Assembly: GCA_035307385.1 (NCBI GenBank)
Contig: DATGID010000136.1
Coordinates: 186,001-250,000, forward strand
DNA length: 64,000 bases
Origin: DATBHW01 sp035307385
GTDB lineage: Bacteria; Chloroflexota; Ktedonobacteria; Ktedonobacterales; DATBGS01
Direction: 5' to 3'
In this document: in pieces, positions 42,520 through 51,251 of the stretch
Position numbering within the stretch: position 1 is the stretch's first letter
How the letters are laid out: each line of letters opens with the position of its first letter
Made by a program: the position numbers and the translations under genes
Notes under the pieces: model-generated
Databases searched by the model: none
What the model saw: the letters and a program-made list of their open reading frames with translations, nothing else
What the model was told of the DNA's origin: nothing

Positions 42520-43894
42520 CCACCTTTGCCAGACTCGCCAGCGTGGGTGAACACGGCGGAATCAGGCCAGGTTCATCCTTCCTAAAGAGCGCGGAAGGCC
42601 GCAGTTGGTCGCGGAACGCCGATGAAAGCGTCGCTGCCGCTGGCGGAGACAGCAGCGGGCATTGATAGGTGGATAGCTGCGCTAGCTTGGTCGGATTCAG
42701 CGTCTTCCAGTCATCCTCAAGCAGTCCGCCTGTGTCTCCCGAATCGGGGTTCCAGGCCCAATACGCATAGCTGAAGCTGTACGCCTTCATGAAGGCCAGC
42801 AATTGATTCAACCACATGCCCTCCACGCCCCGCCCCACCGAGCGCGCGCCAAACTCGCCCACCAGCACCGTCGCCTGCCCGCTCAGTTGCAGATACGCCC
42901 AGTGCTGCACCCAGATTTGAATGAGATTGCGCGGAAAGTCCGACGCCCAGAACCAGGACTGCGGATAGACCTCTGGCCCGTAGTCATGGATGGAATACAC
43001 CAGCTTATCGGGCCGAGACAACTCCACCGGATACTGGCCCGCGCCCTCCAGATTGCCGCCCCACCAGTACCAGTCGCCGTGATACTGCTCGATGCCCTGC
43101 ACGATAATCAGCCAATCGGGGTTGACCTTCAGAATGGCGTTGCCCGCGCGTTCCGCCGCCAGCCGCCAATCGGTTGCCGGGTCGCCCGTGCCCCAGGTGG
43201 CCGGGCCATGCGGCTCATTATGCAGATCAGCCCCGATGATCGTATCGTTGCCGCGATAATGCTTCGCCAGCATCACCCAGTCGGCAATCCAGCGCGATTC
43301 TGGCACTTGATCGGTATACCAGAGGTCCGACTGTCCGTCAGCAGTGGGCCGGTGCCGATCAAGGATGATCTTCAAGCCGCGCTCGCGCGCCCCCTCGACG
43401 ATCTTATCCAGCAGGCTCAGCCCGCGCAAGCCCCGCAAATCCGGGTTAAGTTGGTAATTGATGCCCTGCGGCAAAGCCGTGGGGTCGTCGAGAAACTGGT
43501 TGCTGAACGGCAGGCGAATGGTGTTGAAACCTGCCTCAACCATCTGATCCAGCATCGCCTGCCAGTTGCGCACATCCAATCCATGCGGTGCAAACGAGCT
43601 TGTTTCCATGCCAAACCAGTTGACCCCCGTCAACTGCACTTCCTGGCACGCCGCGTTGACCAGCCTGCCACGCGATGACCGCAAAAAGCCACCCTCATTA
43701 GTCGGGGAGCAGGAAGACGGCAGCATCACCTGCGGAACGATAATCACGGAGGCCAGCAGCACGGCGAGCGAACCGAGAAGTATGATCTTTCGTCTGAGAG
43801 GATGAGCGTCCGACAAAATGCTGCCGCCTATTCTGGTCAGGCGGCGAGCGGGTTTGCAATGCGTTACACGTGTTTTCATCGAAACAAAGGGCAT
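42509..43894 (-). CDS. glycoside hydrolase family 5 protein, membrane anchored
   Basis: A 461-residue GH5 paralogue of the protein at 38357, on the opposite strand about 3 kb away. It has a basic N-terminus, one hydrophobic anchor (about 36-55) and a GH5 barrel with QLTGVNWFGMET, NTIRLPFS, GLKIILDRHRPT, the intact acid/base motif DLHNEPHG and nucleophile motif LVGEFGA. It probably hydrolyses beta-1,4-glucans or mannans at the cell surface. GGGGGAGG in the end of the preceding gene is 8 bp before the ATG, so translation is coupled to the DUF4097 gene. Confidence 0.87.
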   Translation of the reverse strand: MPFVSMKTRVTHCKPARRLTRIGGSILSDAHPLRRKIILLGSLAVLLASVIIVPQVMLPSSCSPTNEGGFLRSSRGRLVNAACQEVQLTGVNWFGMETSSFAPHGLDVRNWQAMLDQMVEAGFNTIRLPFSNQFLDDPTALPQGINYQLNPDLRGLRGLSLLDKIVEGARERGLKIILDRHRPTADGQSDLWYTDQVPESRWIADWVMLAKHYRGNDTIIGADLHNEPHGPATWGTGDPATDWRLAAERAGNAILKVNPDWLIIVQGIEQYHGDWYWWGGNLEGAGQYPVELSRPDKLVYSIHDYGPEVYPQSWFWASDFPRNLIQIWVQHWAYLQLSGQATVLVGEFGARSVGRGVEGMWLNQLLAFMKAYSFSYAYWAWNPDSGDTGGLLEDDWKTLNPTKLAQLSTYQCPLLSPPAAATLSSAFRDQLRPSALFRKDEPGLIPPCSPTLASLAKVVSG

Positions 43895-43898
43895 AAAC

Positions 43899-44924
43899 CT
43901 AGCCTCCCCCGGAGACAGTAATAGGACCGCTGCTTGTCTGGATGGTCAGTTCCGCCATGGGCGGCTTCCCGACGTTGCCCCGCGCTTCGCTGCGGCTACC
44001 CGCGCTGGCATGGTTCAGATGTTGGACAACCATGCCGGGGTACGTCAAATTGATCGCGCCGCTGGTCGTTCTGGCATCCACACGAAAGGCTGCCCCACGC
44101 GCGAGGGTGAGGCCAACGGCCCCATTGCCGTTCTCGAAGAGATAGCTTCCTTTAGTATCAAGCGATCCATGAAAGTTGATGGTGCCGCTTTCAGCCTGCA
44201 CGCTGGAGTGGCCTTGCAGATGAACATCGCTCGTGGTAATCGTGCCGTTCCGGGTGCTGATCGTCATCTGCCCAGTGACATGGCTGGCATTGAGCGAGCC
44301 GCTGTCGCTCTTCAGCGAAACTGCGCCGTTCAGGTTCGTCGCCCAGATCGAGCCATTGGTATTGCTCAGGGTCATGGGGCCGCTCAGTCCGTTGGCCTCC
44401 AGCGTGCCGCCGTTTTGCAAAATGACTACCGCGCCATCCTGGTCAGGAACGCTGACATCAAAATCTACCCAGGTATCTTGCATCAAACCGCCCTGAATAT
44501 CAGAAGTCGTCGTGATCTTATCGCCGTTTTGTTGATAGCGAATCTGGATGGCATCAGGAAACCCATTTTTCATCTCTTTAATCAGCACTTGCCCGGCAGC
44601 GCCCCGCGTGATATGCACATTGCCGATAGAATGCGCAAAGATCAAGGTCGGTTGGCTGCCAACGGGAAAGCTCATCGTATCTGGCGCAATCCGCCGCGCC
44701 ACGGGCGGTGACTCCGAGCGATTCGCAAACAGCACCACCACCAGACAGACGAGCAGCACACCAATCACGCCCCAATGCCAGCGCTTCCGCCACGTTGCTG
44801 GAACGCGCCGCCATGCCTGGGCGAGCTTGACCTGCCATGATGATTGCTGGCCCGCATCGTTTGCTGAGTTTTGGACTGATGGCTCCTTCATCTCTTGCTC
44901 TTTGCAATCGTCCAAAGGGCACAT
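43899..44924 (-). CDS. DUF4097-like beta-helix membrane-anchored protein
   Basis: A 341-residue protein with a cytoplasmic N-terminus, one transmembrane helix (about 51-66) and an exported domain rich in short strands: GTLEANGLSGPMTLSNTNGSI, GAVSLKSDSGSLNASHV, MTISTRNGTITTSDV and ELTIQTSSGPITVSGGG (each under 20 residues when read per strand pair). These repeats of Asn/Gly/Ser turns are the DUF4097/adhesin-like beta-solenoid. AGGAGG lies 3 bp before the ATG. It is 4 bp upstream of the GH5 gene, so the two are an operon. Confidence 0.75.
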   Translation of the reverse strand: MCPLDDCKEQEMKEPSVQNSANDAGQQSSWQVKLAQAWRRVPATWRKRWHWGVIGVLLVCLVVVLFANRSESPPVARRIAPDTMSFPVGSQPTLIFAHSIGNVHITRGAAGQVLIKEMKNGFPDAIQIRYQQNGDKITTTSDIQGGLMQDTWVDFDVSVPDQDGAVVILQNGGTLEANGLSGPMTLSNTNGSIWATNLNGAVSLKSDSGSLNASHVTGQMTISTRNGTITTSDVHLQGHSSVQAESGTINFHGSLDTKGSYLFENGNGAVGLTLARGAAFRVDARTTSGAINLTYPGMVVQHLNHASAGSRSEARGNVGKPPMAELTIQTSSGPITVSGGG

Positions 44925-45080
44925 CGCCCTCCTAACGAAGCTACCACGAGATGGCCGCTATAACTGTAGTTGGAGCCACAAAGGCAGCAGCGAAGAAGCG
45001 GCTCCGTCCCTGGCTGCGTCTCGGTTCGCGCCGAGAGGCAGCAAAGCCGTAAGCACAGGCAGGCGCTCAGCGAGGTCTGC

Positions 45081-45092
45081 TATAATGCGGGC
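45081..45092 (+). promoter_or_regulatory. TATAAT directly before the P-loop gene, leaderless start
   Basis: TATAAT (45081-45086) lies 6 bp upstream of the ATG at 45093, where a transcript would begin at or next to the start codon. There is no SD and no good -35 at the expected distance. Confidence 0.45.
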
Positions 45093-45611
45093 ATGAGCAA
45101 GCTTTTTATCATCTGCGGCATTTCATTTGCCGGAAAATCGACGTTGGCGAACGCCATCGCCGCACGGTTTGGCTACGCCGAAGTTGACGTGGACGAAACG
45201 AAAACCCACCTCTTCGGCCCTGACATCCAGGATCAGGATTTAAGTCACCCCGATTGGGTCAGGATTTATGCCGAAACCGACACCCTCATCGAGCGCTATC
45301 TACGATCAGGGCAGACGGTGATTGATGCTTCGCGCAACTTCAGAAAAGCCGAGCGGATGTCTGCAAGAGCCATTGCAGACAAAGTAAAGGCCGAGGTCGT
45401 CACCATCTTTGTGGATACGCCAGCCGCTATCGCCCACCAGCGGCTACTTGAAAATAGGGTAACGAAAATGAGGGTGAATCTTACTGACGAAGCATTTGAA
45501 GAGCTTCTTCAGGTGACGGAACCACCAACCGCAGACGAAAACCCTCTGGTGTTCCGTTACGGCGACCAGTTTGATACCTGGATTTCCCAAAACATTGGAG
45601 GGAACAGCTAG
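45093..45611 (+). CDS. P-loop small-molecule kinase-like protein
   Basis: A 172-residue AAA_33-type P-loop protein. Walker A is GISFAGKST (about 9-17), a later DVDETKTHLFG gives an acidic site, and VIDASRNFRKAERMSARAIA and VTIFVDTPAAIAHQRL match small phosphotransferases of the zeta-toxin/chloramphenicol-phosphotransferase shape. Substrate unknown. There is no Shine-Dalgarno; TATAAT immediately upstream points to leaderless translation. A different P-loop kinase is encoded at 50539. Confidence 0.75.
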   Translation: MSKLFIICGISFAGKSTLANAIAARFGYAEVDVDETKTHLFGPDIQDQDLSHPDWVRIYAETDTLIERYLRSGQTVIDASRNFRKAERMSARAIADKVKAEVVTIFVDTPAAIAHQRLLENRVTKMRVNLTDEAFEELLQVTEPPTADENPLVFRYGDQFDTWISQNIGGNS

Positions 45612-45783
45612 ACAGCAGCAACCAGGTATCTCATAAACGACGAAAGTACGGGGGTTCTTGCGGATAATGCTCAGTATCCGTATGATGCACCTGTTGAGGT
45701 GGAGCTTTTTCTCTTCCCAGCCCTCTACCATGCAGGAGGCAATGCGGTTTCTCTTCCCATACAGATATGGAGCCAATTCACCC

Positions 45784-47247
45784 ATGTCCCTTGAAGATTC
45801 CTCTCCGATTGATAAACATATCATCCCCCCTTCTCCATCGCTTGTTGCGCGGCCCTCAAACTTCCGGTGGACGGCGGCGCTTGACGCCGCTGACCTGATG
45901 GCTGGCTGGCAAGATCACCTGACCTGGTATGTGATTGCCTCGGCCACAGTATCAGTCTCTTTTGGCAGAGGGAAACACGTCCAACTCGATGAGGTGACGG
46001 TGGTGGGCGATCCCTTGAACTTGTATCAGATCACAGTCCACGGGCAAGAAGTGGCAGTGGAGATTTCTTACAGCGCCCTGAGTCAGGCATTCATGGATGT
46101 GCCCTACGACTGCTCTTTGTTGCTGAAAACTGAAGTGGGGGGGCGGTTTGTCACCATCCCCGCGCCCAGACCACCAGGCCCGGCTGAGTGGAGGCGAGTG
46201 CTGAAAGAACTATGGTTTCAGCTTCAGTTCGCGGAGGGTGCCGTCCTGGTTCTCCCAGATGCGCCTGGGTCGCCTGCAAGGAGCCAGCCTCTTTCTGCCT
46301 TCAGATTACATCCAGAGCTTGACTGGAAAGAGGCTGGTGCCTCACCCTTAGAGGGCGTCGTCAGCGAATGGCAACGCGAACTGCGGTTCGTACCTGATCT
46401 TGCTGATCCTGGCGTGCTGCGGGGCCAGATGGACTGGAATGATGTGCAATGGATAAGCAATCCAGCGCTACACGCGGTTTCTTTTCAGAACAGAGAACAA
46501 ATCCCCGGCCAGGCAAGCCAGTTAAAGAAGCTCCAATCACTGTGGGTAAGTGGCAAAAAGGCGTTATCTTTGCGCCTGCGGCGAGGCTCATTGCCCTGGA
46601 ACGAGCGATGGTGGGACGCTTCAAGAGGGCGCGTGGCAATTGTAGGAGCTGCTGTCTTGCTGCTCTGCATGATTGGGGTGATGCTCGTCAGCGCGACCAG
46701 AGGGGATGCCACAGCCAAGACCCCACCTACGGCTTTGAAGCCGTCTGCAACGATCAGTCCAGTTCCTTCTGGCACGTCTCCTTCTACGCCACCTGCGGCA
46801 AGTCCACCACAGGCTTCACCTGTGCCAGCGCCTCAGCCCTCACCTCCCGCCATAAATCAACCAACACCCGCGCCGTCCACAGGAAATGCGCCGCAGGCTC
46901 CCCCTGCGTCCGGGTCAACGCCTCAACCCACTCCTCCTGTCTCAAATCAACCAGCCCCCACCCCTACACCGTCTCCCGCGCCAACGTCCGGGCCAGAGCC
47001 GTCTCCTACCCCCACGCCCACGCCAACCGATACGCCTACGCCTACCCCCCCACCCCCACCCACACCCACACCCACGCCACCTACGCCTACTCCAACTGAT
47101 ACGCCTACCCCGGCCCCAACAGACACACCTGCGCCCACCACTCCAGCCGATACGCCTACCCCGGCTCCAGCAACCAGCCATTCTAGTGTGCCAACTGCTG
47201 AGATAGTGCCTTCTCCCGCGCCTATGCTGGCTCCCATGCTCTCGTAG
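45784..47247 (+). CDS. membrane protein with long Pro/Thr-rich exported tail
   Basis: A protein of about 487 residues. Residues 1-270 look cytoplasmic with no domain I recognise, one helix (about 285-305, VAIVGAAVLLLCMIGVMLV) crosses the membrane, and the remaining about 180 residues are almost only Pro, Thr, Ala and Ser, with TPTPTP runs and DTPTPAPTDTP repeats. The tail is probably a cell-wall-spanning stalk and a good O-glycosylation target. The start is uncertain: ATG 45784 has GGAG 12 bp upstream; in-frame ATGs lie as far up as 45667. Confidence 0.6.
   Translation: MSLEDSSPIDKHIIPPSPSLVARPSNFRWTAALDAADLMAGWQDHLTWYVIASATVSVSFGRGKHVQLDEVTVVGDPLNLYQITVHGQEVAVEISYSALSQAFMDVPYDCSLLLKTEVGGRFVTIPAPRPPGPAEWRRVLKELWFQLQFAEGAVLVLPDAPGSPARSQPLSAFRLHPELDWKEAGASPLEGVVSEWQRELRFVPDLADPGVLRGQMDWNDVQWISNPALHAVSFQNREQIPGQASQLKKLQSLWVSGKKALSLRLRRGSLPWNERWWDASRGRVAIVGAAVLLLCMIGVMLVSATRGDATAKTPPTALKPSATISPVPSGTSPSTPPAASPPQASPVPAPQPSPPAINQPTPAPSTGNAPQAPPASGSTPQPTPPVSNQPAPTPTPSPAPTSGPEPSPTPTPTPTDTPTPTPPPPPTPTPTPPTPTPTDTPTPAPTDTPAPTTPADTPTPAPATSHSSVPTAEIVPSPAPMLAPMLS
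46950..47180 (+). repeat. low-complexity CCxACx tract encoding Pro/Thr repeats
   Basis: Degenerate tandem triplet pairs such as CCCACG, CCTACG and ACCCCC plus recurring blocks of the form GATACGCCTACCCC encode the Pro/Thr tail. It is coding sequence rather than a separate repeat element. Confidence 0.6.
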
Positions 47248-47255
47248 GGTAATCA

Positions 47256-47295
47256 GGGAGCATCGTTTTGCAGATTCTTGCAAAACGATGCTCCC
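47256..47295. terminator. bidirectional terminator hairpin
   Basis: GGGAGCATCGTTTTGCA (47256-47272) and TGCAAAACGATGCTCCC (47279-47295) form a perfect 17-bp stem with a 6-nt loop, between the Pro/Thr-rich gene (ends 47247) and the convergent mannosidase gene (ends 47296). Confidence 0.7.
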
Positions 47296-50200
47296 TCACA
47301 TACGGACGCGGAAGGTATGGATGCCATAGGGGCGCACGTTCAGGCGCAGGTCGCGCCCGCTGAAATCAGCCGAGCCAGCCGACTCCTCCAACATGTTCGT
47401 TTCTTCCGCCGAAAGAATCTCGCGTCCAAAGGTGAGAGTGGCCGGGCCGCGTGTATTGTAGGCGTCGTAAAGACGCACAATGATGCCATCGCCGTTTTCC
47501 GCCGCCTTCACCGTCTCAATAACCAGTCCTGGCCGATCTGTCGTCACCATCGAAATTGCTTGCGGCTGCCCCGTGCCGAGGCGCGCCGTCGCGGGCATAT
47601 TGAAGAGATAGGCGTGGCGCACCGTCTCGCCCACGCGCCAGTCGCCCTGATGCGGCAGCAGCGCGTAAGAAAACTCGTGCTTGCCCTGGTCGGCAACCGG
47701 GTCAGGCGACGTGGCGCTCTTCAGCAGCGTCAGCCGCAGCGTATGGCCTTTCACATCGTAACCATACTTGCAGTCATTCAGCAGCGAGACGCCATAATTG
47801 CCCTCTGAAAGATCGGCCCACTTGTGCGCGACACTTTCAAAACGCGCCCAGTCCCAGCTTGTGTTCCAATGGGTGGGCCGTTCAATGTTGCCCCACTGAA
47901 TATCAAACGTCGCGCGTGGACTGTTGACCGTCACCGGAAACGACGCCTTGAGCAAGGTACGCTGCTCGTGCCAGTCGATCTGCGTCGGGAAGTCAATCCT
48001 GGGCACATCGGCGTATATCAAGATGCGCTGCGTGATCGTGCTCTTGCCATAGCGCCGCACAAGCTCGATTCCGCCGCGCAGCGGTCCTGTCTCCACCACC
48101 TGCCACGAAGTCACGTCATCGACGGGATACGGCTTATCCTGATAATAGATATTGATATCCCAGGCATCGAAATCCAGCGGGCGATCTTCAAAGGCCAGCA
48201 GCGCGTTGCCCACCTCGCCCGGCGCGATCACCTCGCGCTCGGCGCGCTTGTCATAGAGCGAGACGATCTGCCCACGTTCATTCAGGCGCACTCGAAAGAA
48301 GCGGTTTTCCAGCGTGTCACGTGAGATGCGCAGTTCCCCAGACGCAGCAGCGCCTACGGCGGCGGGGGCGCTCAGGTTCAGCGCCCGATATCCAAGCAGC
48401 GGCGCTGACGTGCCCACCAGCACACGGCGCTCAGTCTCATCGCGGCTGATCTCCTGCACCGGCAAGGATTGCGCTCGTTCATCCAGCAGCGCGGGCAGTG
48501 GGGCGCTCGCAGGCAACACCAGTTCGCAGGGGTCTTCGCGCGAAAACGGCGCGGGGTTCAGCACAACGAGCGTTTGCGCTTGTGGCGACGCCGCGCCTGT
48601 CAGCCCATCCAGCGCGCCGTCGCGCACGCGCTCGCCCAGCGCGAAAATCTGCTCGTAATCGCCGCGCGCATCGGTGTACACCTGCGAGATCGATGAGCCG
48701 GGCAGAATATCATGGAACTGATTGAACAGCAGCGACTCCCAGCCCTGGTTCAGTTCCGCCTGGCGCTTGCCACGCTGCGAAGGATGTAGTTCCAGATCGG
48801 CCAGTGCCGACCACAACTCAGCCTCGCGATAGAGCAGTTCGGCGCGGCGGTTGGCGCGCTTAATCCAGCCCTGGCTGGTGTAGGTGCCACGATGATATTC
48901 CAGATACAACTCGCCGACCCAGGTTGGCAAATCGGGGTCGTTCCAGACGCGCTCTTCCAGGCGGTGGAAAAACGCTTCGGCGGAACTCTGCTCCACGCGC
49001 GGAAAGTCCGGCAGATCGGCCAGCCGCTGCGCCGTCTCCTGCATCGTGTCAGTTGGGCCGCCGCCGCCATCGCCATAGCCAAAGAGATAGAGCAGTTCAT
49101 CGTTGATGGCCTTCTCGCGATAGACCTTCCAACTGCCCGCAACATCAAACGGAGTAAACTTCGCGTTATAGGTGTACATCGATTCCCTGGCTCCTGACCA
49201 CGGGTCAGTTGCCAGATCGATGGGCGCGGTGACCATATGCGTCAGCACCTCTGTGCCATCCAGGCCACGCCAGCGGAACGTATCATAAGGCAGGCGGTTG
49301 TACTCGTTCCATGAGATTTTCGTGGTCATAAAATAGTCCACTCCGCAGCCCTTCATAATCTGCGGCAGCGCCGTGGAATAGCCGAAGGCATCAGGCAGCC
49401 AGAGCAGGCGCGGGTCAATCCCCAACTCCTGGCGAAAGAAGCGCTTGCCAAAGAGGAACTGGCGCACCAGCGCCTCGCCGCCGCTCAGGTTGCAATCCAT
49501 CTCCACCCAGGTCGCGCCGGTTGGCTCCCAACGGCCCTCGGCAATGCGCGCTTTGATGCGGTGATACAGCGCTGGCTCGTCCTGCTGCACCATCTGATAG
49601 AGCGCGGGCTGGCTGGCAACAAAATGATACGCCGGATATTGTTCCATCAGCTTGAGGACCGTGCTGAACGTGCGCGCGCCCTTGCGCCGCGTCTGGGCAA
49701 CCGGCCAGAGCCAGGCCAGATCGATGTGGGCATGCCCAACGGCCACAATGCCAGGCCGCTCCGCTGTCATGCTTTGCTGATACGTCTCCTGGCGCAGCAT
49801 CTTGCGGGCGCGCGGCACCGAGCGCAAATAATCGTCAGATTGTGGCTGGCGCAGGTCCAGCGCGCTATACGCCTGCTCCAACGCGCGCAGCAGACGCGCC
49901 CGCTCAAGGGACTGCTCCGGCATCGTCAGCAGCGCCCCGTGCAGCACGCGCATATCGTGATACAGCGCCTCGGCCTCCGGGTCGAGCCGCACCAGTTCAA
50001 GCGCCTGTAAGGTCTGCTGGCCCGCATTCAGCGAGCTAAACGCTTCCAGCGCGAGCACGTGGCGCTCGCCCGGACGGATGTACGCATCGAGCAGGATGTC
50101 GCGGTGATTGAAATCGATGCCCTGCACCGGCTGACCATCGAGATAAGCCAGCGCCTCTGGCCCGGTGATATGCTCGTATCTGCCCAGCGCGATATGCACC

Positions 50201-50448
50201 GCAACCTTCTGGCCCGCCCAGGCTTCTGGCACTTGCACAGGGAACCGAAACCAGCAAGTCAAGCCCTGGCCGCCCCAGCATTCCCCAACCGTGATCTGCT
50301 CCCAGTGCGCATCATCATAGTCGGGCTGTTTCGCGCCGTTTTGCGGGCCAGCAGCAACGCGCGCCGGACCCAACGGCAGCCGCTCGCGCCGCGATGCCGC
50401 CAGCAGGTCGGGAAGGCGCTTGGCAATCATCTCGATAGTAAATTTCAT
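47296..50448 (-). CDS. GH38 alpha-mannosidase
   Basis: A 1050-residue cytoplasmic-type enzyme (no signal peptide) that removes alpha-linked mannose from oligosaccharides. The N-terminal catalytic domain has GHAHIDLAWLWPV (zinc His and Asp), WVEMDCNLSGGEALVRQ, and LPDAFGYS with the nucleophile Asp353; MTTKISWNEYN and DGTEVLTHM follow. The C-terminal domains match family 38 length of about 1,000-1,050. GAGGAGG is 7 bp before ATG 50448. It is not in an operon with the GH1/ABC cluster, because the P-loop gene at 50539 intervenes on the other strand. Confidence 0.9.
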   Translation of the reverse strand: MKFTIEMIAKRLPDLLAASRRERLPLGPARVAAGPQNGAKQPDYDDAHWEQITVGECWGGQGLTCWFRFPVQVPEAWAGQKVAVHIALGRYEHITGPEALAYLDGQPVQGIDFNHRDILLDAYIRPGERHVLALEAFSSLNAGQQTLQALELVRLDPEAEALYHDMRVLHGALLTMPEQSLERARLLRALEQAYSALDLRQPQSDDYLRSVPRARKMLRQETYQQSMTAERPGIVAVGHAHIDLAWLWPVAQTRRKGARTFSTVLKLMEQYPAYHFVASQPALYQMVQQDEPALYHRIKARIAEGRWEPTGATWVEMDCNLSGGEALVRQFLFGKRFFRQELGIDPRLLWLPDAFGYSTALPQIMKGCGVDYFMTTKISWNEYNRLPYDTFRWRGLDGTEVLTHMVTAPIDLATDPWSGARESMYTYNAKFTPFDVAGSWKVYREKAINDELLYLFGYGDGGGGPTDTMQETAQRLADLPDFPRVEQSSAEAFFHRLEERVWNDPDLPTWVGELYLEYHRGTYTSQGWIKRANRRAELLYREAELWSALADLELHPSQRGKRQAELNQGWESLLFNQFHDILPGSSISQVYTDARGDYEQIFALGERVRDGALDGLTGAASPQAQTLVVLNPAPFSREDPCELVLPASAPLPALLDERAQSLPVQEISRDETERRVLVGTSAPLLGYRALNLSAPAAVGAAASGELRISRDTLENRFFRVRLNERGQIVSLYDKRAEREVIAPGEVGNALLAFEDRPLDFDAWDINIYYQDKPYPVDDVTSWQVVETGPLRGGIELVRRYGKSTITQRILIYADVPRIDFPTQIDWHEQRTLLKASFPVTVNSPRATFDIQWGNIERPTHWNTSWDWARFESVAHKWADLSEGNYGVSLLNDCKYGYDVKGHTLRLTLLKSATSPDPVADQGKHEFSYALLPHQGDWRVGETVRHAYLFNMPATARLGTGQPQAISMVTTDRPGLVIETVKAAENGDGIIVRLYDAYNTRGPATLTFGREILSAEETNMLEESAGSADFSGRDLRLNVRPYGIHTFRVRM

Positions 50449-50538
50449 GACGATCCTCCTCGACAGCATGAACACACCTTGAACACGCCATTGTATCATG
50501 ATCTTAAAGATCAATTGCCTCAAGCGGAAAGCGAACGA

Positions 50539-51138
50539 ATGAAGATGGGCAAACCAGTTTTAATCATCGTGAACGGCTTGCCGGGCACTGGAAAGACTGC
50601 TCTGGCGAAGAGGCTCGCCGCCGACACAGCGCTCCCGCTCTTCTCCAGAGATAGCCTGTATGAAACCCTCTACGATGCGCTTAACTGCCACAGCAATGGG
50701 CTGCCGCCCTTGCTGGGCGCGGCAGCGTTTACCCTCTTCTACTCCGTCACCGGCTCGGTGGTGGCGGCAGGCCAATCGGTGATGATCGAGCAGTTTTTCG
50801 GGCGGCCTGAATTACGCGCTGCCGAATTGCTCAATCTGCAACAAAAACATGCTTTTGAGCCGTTTCAAATCCTGTGCAGAGCAGATGGGAATGTGCTGCT
50901 GGAGCGCTTCCTTGCGCGGGCAATGGCGGAAGAACGGCATGTCAGCCACCAGTATCTCGAATGGCTCGAACACCACAAAGAGCAGCTTTTACATGGCGAT
51001 CTTGCCCCTCTGCCTGTCGGCGGGCGGCTCGTTGAAATCGACACCACCACACCTGACAGCTTTGATTATACTGACCTGCTTCGGCAAGTCCGCGCAGCCC
51101 TCAGCAATGCGCTCACCCGAGGAGGGAAAAATTGGTAG
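50539..51138 (+). CDS. P-loop kinase-like protein
   Basis: A 199-residue AAA_33-type protein. Walker A GLPGTGKTALAKRLA (about 11-25) is followed by SRDSLYETLYDAL, VMIEQFFGRPELRAAEL and QILCRADGNVLLERFLARAM, typical of small ATP-dependent kinases with unknown substrates. The ATG lies in the 90-bp gap divergent from the mannosidase gene. Its last codons, and the TAG stop, are within the palindromic repeat that starts at 51132, so repeat insertion appears to have set the C-terminus. Confidence 0.72.
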   Translation: MKMGKPVLIIVNGLPGTGKTALAKRLAADTALPLFSRDSLYETLYDALNCHSNGLPPLLGAAAFTLFYSVTGSVVAAGQSVMIEQFFGRPELRAAELLNLQQKHAFEPFQILCRADGNVLLERFLARAMAEERHVSHQYLEWLEHHKEQLLHGDLAPLPVGGRLVEIDTTTPDSFDYTDLLRQVRAALSNALTRGGKNW

Positions 51139-51213
51139 CGCCGCCTTCCAGGCGGCCAGCGTTTAGCCAAGTCTGCCGTGCCCCCTTGTGGGGGAAGGCG
51201 GCGCTACCAGCGA
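51132..51213. repeat. palindromic repeat, copy 2 (diverged)
   Basis: The left arm TTGGTAGCGCCGCCTTCC-AGGCGG (51132-51155) is identical to copy 1 at 40049; the right end GAAGGCGGCGCTACCA is present near 51194-51209, but the middle has changed and holds a second short hairpin CCCCC-TTGT-GGGGG. It lies between convergent genes ending at 51138 and 51252. Confidence 0.65.
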
Positions 51214-51251
51214 CTGACGCCGCGTTATCACCGTTTTGGGAGGCGTTCTTG

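Noticed and set aside
46950..47180. Repetitive C-rich tract as CRISPR or satellite
   Set aside because: No regular repeat-spacer period; it encodes the Pro/Thr tail in frame.
50059..50538. 160-codon upstream extension of the P-loop gene
   Set aside because: It lies antisense to the mannosidase N-terminus, and the Walker A motif fits a start at 50539.
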